From the NCBI GenBank assembly GCA_030916785.1, contig JAUPVY010000031.1, positions 1 to 6,393 on the forward strand: DNA of 6,393 bases, written 5' to 3'. The notes beneath the pieces were generated by a model that saw only the letters and a list, made by a program, of their open reading frames with translations, had not been told where the DNA came from and did no database searches. Source of the DNA: Patescibacteria group bacterium. Its GTDB lineage: Bacteria; Patescibacteriota; Minisyncoccia; Phycocordibacterales; DATDWN01. Position 1 is the first letter of the stretch. Each line of letters begins with the position of its first letter. A program made the translations under genes and the position numbers. Below, piece after piece: positions 1 through 5,041 of the stretch.

Positions 1-3000
1 CAACTTAACCTTATCTATCAAAATACTTTTTCCGGCATTTCTTGTGGAGAACGTTCCTTTTACAACAATACAACTTTCAGGGATTAAGATATCTTGAAAT
101 TCTTCAAAAACTTTAGGGAAAGCCACAGCCTCTATAGAATCAGTAAGGTCTGCAATTTTTAAGAAAATCATCTTATCTCCATTTTTGGTCATGACAGCTC
201 GCACCTCCTCTATTATTCCACCTACAACAATTGGGGCTTTTTCCTTTGCTGTTTCTTTTATTTTTTTTATATTTGTTTCTTTGTTCTCTAGTTTGTGTTT
301 GTAACTATCTAGTGGATGCCCAGAAATATAAAGCCCTAGGAGTTCCTTTTCCCAAACAAGTTGATCTGTAGGGTTCCATTCTGGTGCGGGTAGGAGGGTA
401 ATGTTGGCTGCATGGGTTGTCTCTGCGAGTCCAGAGAACAATGAATCTTGGTCATTTTCTTTAGCTCTTTCTTCTTTATTGAAAGTAAGTAGTCTCTCGA
501 GGTTGTGCAAAAGAGTGGCTCGGCTATCACCTTCTTCCATTAAAGAATCCATGGCTCCAGTTTTTATAAGAGACTCCAGAGATTTTTTATTTAAATTTTT
601 ATCTTTAATTCTACGCAGAAAATCTGTTAGAGAAGTAAACTTACCGTTTTCTTTTCTCTCGTTTATGATGGATGTGGCAATACCTTCACCAAAGTTTTTG
701 ATGGTGGTTAATCCAAAACGAATGGAGTCCTTTTCCTCTTTGTTCAGATTTTTTATTACAGTGAAGCCCTCAAATGATTCATTTACATCTGGTGGTAGAA
801 CTGCGATACCCATTCTTTTACATTCTCCAATTATTTCAGCGATTTTTTCTACATCTCCGGATTCTGCAGTTAGGACAGCTGACATATATATGGCAGGGAA
901 GTTGGCTTTCATGTATGCCGTTTGATATGCCACTTTCCCATAACTTGCAGCGTGGGCTTTGTTGAATCCGTACCCCTGGAAAGGTTCAAACAAATTCCAA
1001 AGTTCTTCTGCTTTTTTCTCCGTCATGCCTCCGTGTTTCTGACATCCTTCTACGAATTTAATATGTTGTTTTGCCATCTCCTCGCGAATTTTTTTACCAA
1101 CGGCTTTTCGGAATTTATCCACCTCTCCCCAAGTATATCCAGCTACTTCAATAGCGGTCATTAAAAGGTCGTCCTGGTACACAAGCACGCCAAATGTTCT
1201 GTCCAAAAAGTTTTTCATTTTTGGATGCAAATATGTTGTCGGACTTTTTCCGTGTTTACGTGCGATGTATTCATGAATGTTGTTCATGGGACCCGGACGA
1301 TACAGGGCCACCATAACGTTTATGTCATAAATAACCGTGGGTTTCAATTCCATCAGGGCATGAGTCATCCCTTCTCCGTTTAACTGGAACAAGCCAATGG
1401 TTTCGCCTCGGGCTAGCATTTCAAAAGTTTTCTTGTCATCTACTGGTACATTTTCTATATCTATTTTTATTCCTTCTAGTATTTCTGTTAGTTTTACGGC
1501 ATCAGCCAATATGGACAAGTTTCTAATTCCAAGAAAGTCGAATTTCAGGAGACCCACACCGTCTTCTCCCACGTCATTCATGTCGTATTGGGTAATTATT
1601 TTATTGTCCCCCTTGGTATCGTATTGTAGAGGTACGTAGTCAGTAAGAGGTGTTGGAGAAATAACAACTCCAGCAGCGTGTACGGAGATGTGTCTTGCAC
1701 AGCCTTCTATTTTTTTGGCCATATCAATTATTTTTTTGACATCAGCATCGGAGGTGTACATTTCTTTCAGTTCCGGAGTTTCTTTAAGAGCTCTGTCTAT
1801 TGTCATAGGAAATCCCTGAGCTCCCATAGGTATGAGTTTGGCTATTGAGTCTCCTGTGCCATAAGGGAAGCCAAGGGCTCTTGTAACGTCTCTGACGGCT
1901 CCACGTGCGGCCATAGTTCCAAACGTACCTATTTGTGCCACCTTATCTTCTCCGTATTTGTGACGGGCATAATCAATCATTTCGTCTCTTCTGTTATCGG
2001 CGTAGTCCATATCTATATCGGGGGCCGATGGTCTTTCTGGATTCAGGAATCGCTCAAACGGAAGGTTATACATAAGAGGATCTACGTTTGTAATGCGAGA
2101 CAGATACGTGACGAGTGAGCCAGCAACCGATCCTCTGATGGTGGTTAGAATTCCGTGGTCATGAGCATAGTGTAGAAGGTCAGACACAACCAAAAAGTAT
2201 GGAGCATATCCCTTATCTTTTATAATTTGTAACTCATATTCCATGCGCTCCATAATTTCTGGAGTTTTTGTGAGACCTCTTTTAGCTATTCCTTCTTCGG
2301 TGATTCTTCGAAGTTCATCGTCGTAGGGTAATCCGCTTTCAACTACATAGTTTGGTAGAAACCATTTGCCTATTGAAATATCCAAGTTGCATCTGTCTGC
2401 TATTTTTCCCGTGTTCTCAATAGCCTCTGGTAGATGTTTGAAATATTTTTCTGCTTGTTTTTGATTTATAAAAGAAAAGTCATCGTCACCCTCTTCTATT
2501 TTTTCATCATTTTGAGATTGAATAGCTATGAGAGTTTCACGAGCGGGTCTGTCTTCTTTATTTATATAATAAACGTCATGGGCCGCTACGAGTGGAGTTT
2601 TTGTTTGTTTTGCAAAGTCTATAAGTTTCGCCATGTTTTCTTCATGACCCTTTATTTCCGGATGGTGTGTTATTTCTATGAAAAAGTTTGGATCTCCCGC
2701 TGCATTGTTCCCAAATGTTTTTTTGTACCACTCCAGTCTCTCCATTGCTTGGTCTGTGTTGGAAAGCTGAAGTGATTTCAAAATATCACTTGAAAAAGAT
2801 GGAGCAATAGCGATGATTCCTTCGTGGTATTTTTCTAAGAGTTCACGATCTATTCTTGGTTTATAGTAAAATCCCTCAAGATGTGCCTGGGTTACTAGTT
2901 TTATTAAATTTTTGTAACCAATATCATTTTCAGCAAGTAAGACTAGTCGGTATCTGTCTTTATCTATTCCAGATTGTTTATCTAAGCGGCTTCTATATGC

Positions 3001-3213
3001 TACATATGCATCAATTCCTATTATTGGTTTAATTTCTTTTTTCTTGCAGGCTTTATAGAACTCAATAGCACCATACAGATTGCAGTTGTCGGTTAGAGCT
3101 AGAGCCGTCATGTCATTTTTTTTAGCTTCAGCAATCAGAGCATCAATTTTAGGCAACGCATTGAGTAGGGAGTAGTGACTATGGGTGTGTAGGTGGACGA
3201 ATTTGGAAGACAT
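1..3213 (-). CDS. dnaE: DNA polymerase III subunit alpha (3' end of gene beyond window)
   Basis: Catalytic subunit of the replicative DNA polymerase. It starts at the ATG whose complement is CAT 3211-3213, and 1071 codons run without a stop to the window edge, so only the C-terminal end is missing (family members are usually about 1100-1160 residues). Domain order: PHP domain (about 1-270) opening with HLHTHSHYSLL; polymerase core with the catalytic aspartate cluster PDIDMD (D399, D401, D403) and the third aspartate in KFDFLG (D559); helix-hairpin-helix region with GYGFNKAHAASYG (from 747); a QDSLF clamp-binding type motif (922-926); and the beginning of the OB fold (about 990 onward). No DnaQ-type exonuclease domain is inserted, so it is DnaE, not PolC. 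The PHP metal site looks incomplete: LLNA where LLDG is usual, N43 instead of the TDH histidine, D68 instead of a glutamate, and Y215 in DVY where DVH is usual. It lies divergent from rnhB. No Shine-Dalgarno is visible; the mRNA may be leaderless. Confidence 0.97.
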   Translation of the reverse strand, partial: MSSKFVHLHTHSHYSLLNALPKIDALIAEAKKNDMTALALTDNCNLYGAIEFYKACKKKEIKPIIGIDAYVAYRSRLDKQSGIDKDRYRLVLLAENDIGYKNLIKLVTQAHLEGFYYKPRIDRELLEKYHEGIIAIAPSFSSDILKSLQLSNTDQAMERLEWYKKTFGNNAAGDPNFFIEITHHPEIKGHEENMAKLIDFAKQTKTPLVAAHDVYYINKEDRPARETLIAIQSQNDEKIEEGDDDFSFINQKQAEKYFKHLPEAIENTGKIADRCNLDISIGKWFLPNYVVESGLPYDDELRRITEEGIAKRGLTKTPEIMERMEYELQIIKDKGYAPYFLVVSDLLHYAHDHGILTTIRGSVAGSLVTYLSRITNVDPLMYNLPFERFLNPERPSAPDIDMDYADNRRDEMIDYARHKYGEDKVAQIGTFGTMAARGAVRDVTRALGFPYGTGDSIAKLIPMGAQGFPMTIDRALKETPELKEMYTSDADVKKIIDMAKKIEGCARHISVHAAGVVISPTPLTDYVPLQYDTKGDNKIITQYDMNDVGEDGVGLLKFDFLGIRNLSILADAVKLTEILEGIKIDIENVPVDDKKTFEMLARGETIGLFQLNGEGMTHALMELKPTVIYDINVMVALYRPGPMNNIHEYIARKHGKSPTTYLHPKMKNFLDRTFGVLVYQDDLLMTAIEVAGYTWGEVDKFRKAVGKKIREEMAKQHIKFVEGCQKHGGMTEKKAEELWNLFEPFQGYGFNKAHAASYGKVAYQTAYMKANFPAIYMSAVLTAESGDVEKIAEIIGECKRMGIAVLPPDVNESFEGFTVIKNLNKEEKDSIRFGLTTIKNFGEGIATSIINERKENGKFTSLTDFLRRIKDKNLNKKSLESLIKTGAMDSLMEEGDSRATLLHNLERLLTFNKEERAKENDQDSLFSGLAETTHAANITLLPAPEWNPTDQLVWEKELLGLYISGHPLDSYKHKLENKETNIKKIKETAKEKAPIVVGGIIEEVRAVMTKNGDKMIFLKIADLTDSIEAVAFPKVFEEFQDILIPESCIVVKGTFSTRNAGKSILIDKVKL

Positions 3214-3219
3214 GAGATG

Positions 3220-3228
3220 ATTATAACA
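3220..3228 (-). promoter_or_regulatory. Extended -10 promoter of dnaE (TGTTATAAT)
   Basis: On the minus strand the sequence TGT-TATAAT is a perfect consensus -10 (TATAAT, 3225 down to 3220) with the TG of an extended -10. The downstream edge of the hexamer is six bases from the dnaE ATG, which puts the expected transcription start on or next to the A of the start codon. I see no convincing -35, which extended -10 promoters can do without. The hexamer overlaps a plus-strand -10-like element for rnhB. Confidence 0.6.
3222..3227 (+). promoter_or_regulatory. Possible -10 element toward rnhB (TATAAC)
   Basis: TATAAC matches the -10 consensus at five of six positions and sits on the same palindromic TTATAA core (3221-3226) as the dnaE promoter. 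It directly abuts the rnhB ATG at 3228, so a transcript started at the usual distance (near 3234) would miss that ATG and could only use the in-frame GTG at 3240. No good -35 is seen. Either the real rnhB promoter lies further upstream inside dnaE, or the gene starts at GTG. Confidence 0.35.
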
Positions 3229-3833
3229 TGAAAAAAATAGTGGGAATTGATGAAGTCGGTAGAGGTCCGTTAGCTGGTCCAGTGACTGTTTGCGTGGTTG
3301 CTTGCGATGAGAAACTGTATAACAAACTGAAGAAGGATAAAAACCTGCCACCCCTAGGAAAAGACAGCAAAAAACTCACCCCCATCCTCCGAGAACAATA
3401 TTACAACACACTTAAAAAAATCCAAGGGGAGTCCTTGGATAAGTTTGGGTGTGTTGTGGTTAGTGTTTCAAATAAGGAGATTGATAAAAAAGGGATTTCT
3501 TTTTGTATAAGGAAAGCAATAAGCAGGGGGATTAAAAAACTTAACTTAGATCCAAAACAATGTGAAGTGCTGCTTGATGGTGGTTTGAAAGCGCCAAAAG
3601 AATTTTTGAAACAAAAAACAATAATAAAAGGAGACGAAAAAGAAAGAATAATTGCCTGGGCTTCTATACTGGCAAAAGTTTCGAGAGACAGTTTGATGTG
3701 TCGAATGGCGAAAAAATATCCACAGTACGGATTTGAAATTCATAAGGGTTATGGAACAAAGAAACACAGGGAAAATACAAAAAAACATGGTCTGTCTGAG
3801 ATTCACAGGAAGAGTTTTTGTAGAAATATATAG
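3228..3833 (+). CDS. rnhB: Ribonuclease HII
   Basis: Endonuclease that cleaves the RNA strand of RNA:DNA hybrids and nicks at single ribonucleotides left in DNA, acting with metal ions in the cytoplasm. The 201-residue length is normal for the family. Visible signatures are GIDEVGRGPLAGPV (catalytic D8 and E9), KDSKKL (45-50), VLLDGG (D117), ASILAKVSRD (D154), and the C-terminal GYGTKKHR and HRKSF blocks, so all four acidic active-site residues are present. The start is the ATG at 3228, giving MKKIVGIDE, the usual short N-terminus. The GTG at 3240 is an alternative that would still keep the catalytic motif but would trim the first beta strand. No Shine-Dalgarno is visible. It is divergent from dnaE with 14 bp between the starts, and both products act at replication. 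The stop TAG (3831-3833) is followed within eight bases by the -35 of the next unit, with no terminator in between. Confidence 0.97.
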   Translation: MKKIVGIDEVGRGPLAGPVTVCVVACDEKLYNKLKKDKNLPPLGKDSKKLTPILREQYYNTLKKIQGESLDKFGCVVVSVSNKEIDKKGISFCIRKAISRGIKKLNLDPKQCEVLLDGGLKAPKEFLKQKTIIKGDEKERIIAWASILAKVSRDSLMCRMAKKYPQYGFEIHKGYGTKKHRENTKKHGLSEIHRKSFCRNI

Positions 3834-3840
3834 TTATCCC

Positions 3841-3869
3841 TTGACAGAGTCTGTTTTTAGATATATTAA
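3841..3869 (+). promoter_or_regulatory. Sigma-70-type promoter of the GC-rich cassette
   Basis: A perfect -35 hexamer TTGACA (3841-3846) is followed after 17 bp by TATTAA (3864-3869, four of six). An overlapping TATATT (3862-3867, five of six) has a 15-bp spacer. The expected start near 3875 leaves an untranslated leader of about 80 nt before the ATG at 3954, and lies about five bases before a short upstream reading frame at 3880. This is the best -35 in the window, so the unit is probably transcribed independently of rnhB. Confidence 0.6.
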
Positions 3870-3879
3870 GTTATGTGAA

Positions 3880-3957
3880 ATGTTCTTTGTACATCTTGCG
3901 GTAGGTCCTTTTGGGGCCGAGCCAGCTACGGGCATTGCCCAGAAAGGAATAAAATGA
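3880..3957 (+). CDS. Possible 25-codon leader peptide overlapping the 227-residue gene
   Basis: An ATG at 3880 opens a 25-codon frame that begins MFFVHLAVGPFGAEPATG and ends at TGA 3955-3957. The TGA overlaps the ATG of the downstream gene as ATGA, the usual geometry of translational coupling. Its ATG sits only about five bases after the predicted transcription start, so it would be read from a leaderless mRNA. Base composition shifts to GC-rich inside this frame, as in the downstream gene. I do not recognise the peptide. The alternative is that the frame is chance and the region acts only as structured RNA; the same frame is open upstream through the 3' part of rnhB, which weakens the case. 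Confidence 0.35.
   Translation: MFFVHLAVGPFGAEPATGIAQKGIK
3904..3940 (+). promoter_or_regulatory. Two short hairpins in the leader
   Basis: Two stems can be drawn by eye. The first is GGTCC (3904-3908) with GGGCC (3914-3918), including one G-U pair, around a five-base loop. The second is GGGC (3930-3933) with GCCC (3937-3940) around ATT, ending right before the Shine-Dalgarno. The second could influence ribosome access. This matches no riboswitch class that I recognise, and both stems are short. Confidence 0.3.
3943..3948 (+). promoter_or_regulatory. Shine-Dalgarno AAAGGA
   Basis: AAAGGA, inside AGAAAGGA, ends five bases before the ATG at 3954 and fixes that codon as the start of the 227-residue gene. 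It is the only clear Shine-Dalgarno in the window; dnaE, rnhB, rpmF, nusB and rnc show none. Confidence 0.7.
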
Positions 3958-4637
3958 GTTACGACGAAGGTCTCCTCCGGGAGCTCGGAGAGGTGTTGGA
4001 GGAGGGTGGTGCGCAGGTTGGCCACATCAAACTTCTGATCCGTTCACCTGGTACGGCTCGAGGTCTGGTCAGTGTTCTCGATGGAGAGGCAAAAATCGTC
4101 TACGAGGAGGCGGCCAAACCAACTCCCAGAAAGAGGTGGTTCCTGCCTTTACCAGAGGTCGTGTCAGAGGGACGTTCTGGGATCGAGATGGTTAACAGGC
4201 TTCGTGGTGAGGGTTACCACGTTGGTCATGTGGCCAAGAGCGTTATGCGTAGCTCTGATTTTAAGGTCTCTGCTGCTGGTGTGACTTATCGGCCTGTGGT
4301 TGTCGATGGCGCGAATTTCTCTGATGGTGAGCGAGTTTCTGAAAATGTCATCAGGGTGGCAACCGAGGAACTGGGGCTCCTGGTCCCACCAGCCGAGCTG
4401 GCGGCTCTTCTCCGGCGATTGATCATTCCCACCGATCACGAAAGACTGGGTTTTCGATGGGTTGTGGTCATGCACAACTTGATCAATGATTCATCGGGGT
4501 ATCCATGTCGTCTGGGCTTGGCTCAGAACGGCAACACTCCGGCACTGAACCCGTATCCGGGGAATGACTCTAGAGAGTGGTTGCCGAATACCGGGTTTGT
4601 TTTTCTGAAAAGGGAGACCACACTCCCTGCCTACTAG
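3954..4637 (+). CDS. Uncharacterised 227-residue protein, GC-rich orphan-like gene
   Basis: I cannot assign a function. It is a soluble-looking protein with no signal peptide and no membrane segment. The N-terminal 20 residues are acidic (DEGLLRELGEVLEEGG) and likely helical. A proline/basic stretch TPRKRWFLPLPE (57-68) separates them from a block with GYHVGHVAKSVM (87-98). The C-terminal half carries EELGLLVPPAELAALLRR (138-155), GFRWVVVMHNLINDSSGY (166-183) and REWLPNTGFVFLKR (207-220). There is a single cysteine (C185) and no recognisable catalytic or nucleotide-binding motif. Composition is distinct: the 60 bases at 4381-4440 hold 38 G or C, against 16 in 3601-3660 inside rnhB. The start is supported by a Shine-Dalgarno. 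The gene has its own promoter, structured leader, 3' hairpin and terminator. From memory only, the C-terminal pattern (GLxxxPAE, then a hydrophobic W strand, then DSxG, then a W and FVF) resembles a recurring uncharacterised family in Parcubacteria. Recent acquisition is the other explanation for the composition. Confidence 0.8.
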   Translation: MSYDEGLLRELGEVLEEGGAQVGHIKLLIRSPGTARGLVSVLDGEAKIVYEEAAKPTPRKRWFLPLPEVVSEGRSGIEMVNRLRGEGYHVGHVAKSVMRSSDFKVSAAGVTYRPVVVDGANFSDGERVSENVIRVATEELGLLVPPAELAALLRRLIIPTDHERLGFRWVVVMHNLINDSSGYPCRLGLAQNGNTPALNPYPGNDSREWLPNTGFVFLKRETTLPAY

Positions 4638-4646
4638 AGTCCATAA

Positions 4647-4689
4647 GGCCTGGGACGATTGGCTCGCAAGAGTCTCTCAGTTCCAGGCC
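4647..4689 (+). other. 3' hairpin with GCAA tetraloop between stop and terminator
   Basis: GGCCTGGGAC (4647-4656) pairs with GTTCCAGGCC (4680-4689) over ten bases with one G-U pair. Inside it GGCTC (4661-4665) pairs with GAGTC (4670-4674), with one G-U pair, across the tetraloop GCAA (4666-4669), a GNRA type. No T-run follows the stem, so it is not itself an intrinsic terminator; the terminator comes four bases later. It could protect the 3' end of the mRNA, act as a protein or RNA docking site, or be part of a small RNA released from the 3' untranslated region. It lacks the arms of a tRNA. Confidence 0.55.
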
Positions 4690-4693
4690 AGCG

Positions 4694-4720
4694 GCCCGAC
4701 TTAATTGTCGGGCTTTTCTA
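4694..4720 (+). terminator. Intrinsic (Rho-independent) terminator
   Basis: A perfect seven-base stem GCCCGAC (4694-4700) and GTCGGGC (4707-4713) with loop TTAATT is followed by TTTTCT. It ends the GC-rich unit and separates it from rpmF. There is no T-run on the opposite strand, so it works in the plus direction only. Confidence 0.9.
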
Positions 4721-4724
4721 ATAG

Positions 4725-4753
4725 TTGATTTTTTTACGGCTTTAATGTAGTGT
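4725..4753 (+). promoter_or_regulatory. Weak candidate promoter for rpmF
   Basis: A promoter is expected because a strong terminator lies immediately upstream. TTGATT (4725-4730) with TAGTGT (4748-4753) gives a 17-bp spacer but a poor -10. TTTAAT (4741-4746) is a better -10 (five of six) without a matching -35. Either choice gives a 5' untranslated region of less than about ten bases before the ATG at 4761, consistent with a leaderless or nearly leaderless mRNA. Confidence 0.25.
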
Positions 4754-4760
4754 ATCTTTT

Positions 4761-4988
4761 ATGGTTGTAAGAATGCGAAGCACAAAAAGTCACCGAAACA
4801 ACAGACGATCTCACGATGGCCTGTCTTTTCCTGCAGTGACTTTAGACAAAAATACAAATGTTCCACATTTGCGACACAGAGCATCTTTAGTTACAGGTCA
4901 ATATAAAGGACGTGTAGTTATTGATATGCAAGCTAAAATCGCAAAGAAGGCAAAGAAAGCCAAGGAGAGTAAAAAAGAAGGTAGATAA
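4761..4988 (+). CDS. rpmF: 50S ribosomal protein L32 (bL32), zinc-free form
   Basis: Small basic protein of the large ribosomal subunit, 75 residues. The L32 pattern is clear: basic N-terminus MRSTKSHRNNRRSH (5-18), the LRHRA segment (37-41) in the place of the usual LPHRVC, and GQYKGRVVID (46-55) matching the usual GYYKGREVI. All four zinc-binding cysteines are absent: the protein has no cysteine, with S42 and T45 where the second pair would fall. A lysine/alanine-rich tail (about 58-75) extends beyond the usual end and may contact rRNA. The ATG at 4761 is chosen because MVVRM before the basic stretch fits related proteins as I recall them; the ATG at 4773 is an in-frame alternative. No Shine-Dalgarno is visible. 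It is followed after 53 bp by nusB, in line with a translation and rRNA-synthesis cluster. Confidence 0.9.
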   Translation: MVVRMRSTKSHRNNRRSHDGLSFPAVTLDKNTNVPHLRHRASLVTGQYKGRVVIDMQAKIAKKAKKAKESKKEGR

Positions 4989-5014
4989 AAAGTTTTAAAC
5001 TTTGTTTATTTTTT
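4989..5014 (+). terminator. Weak AT-rich hairpin after rpmF
   Basis: AAAGTT (4989-4994) and AACTTT (4998-5003) form a six-base stem around TTA, followed by a T-rich stretch to 5014. The stem has only one G-C pair at each equivalent position, so it would be a poor terminator and may only attenuate read-through into nusB. Confidence 0.25.
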
Positions 5015-5030
5015 GAAATCAGTTTATACT
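5002..5030 (+). promoter_or_regulatory. Candidate promoter for nusB-rnc
   Basis: TTGTTT (5002-5007) and TATACT (5025-5030, five of six) are separated by 17 bp. The predicted transcription start falls near 5037, about five bases before the nusB ATG at 5042, again suggesting a leaderless message. A second -10-like TATAGT (5036-5041) lies too close to the ATG to serve this start. Confidence 0.45.
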
Positions 5031-5041
5031 ATAAATATAGT

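Noticed and set aside
401..925. A 174-codon open frame on the plus strand
   Set aside because: It lies fully antisense to dnaE, codon-aligned with it, and the dnaE frame has clear family motifs throughout. The plus-strand product shows no recognisable domain.
2434..2775. A 113-codon plus-strand frame rich in phenylalanine, tyrosine and hydrophobic residues that looks like a membrane protein
   Set aside because: It is antisense to the dnaE PHP/polymerase junction, and its hydrophobic look comes from reading the complement of lysine- and glutamate-rich codons. No start signals are seen.
4164..4475. A 103-codon minus-strand frame inside the GC-rich gene
   Set aside because: The sense frame has a Shine-Dalgarno, promoter and terminator in the right order; the antisense frame has none of these.
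4647..4689. The 3' hairpin as a tRNA or as a second terminator
   Set aside because: It has only one arm, no anticodon or T-loop sequence, and no T-run after the stem.
3834..4760. Insertion-sequence or integron-type ends around the GC-rich cassette
   Set aside because: I looked for direct repeats at both flanks and terminal inverted repeats and found only short chance matches such as TAGTT. No transposase, integrase or attachment-like site is present.
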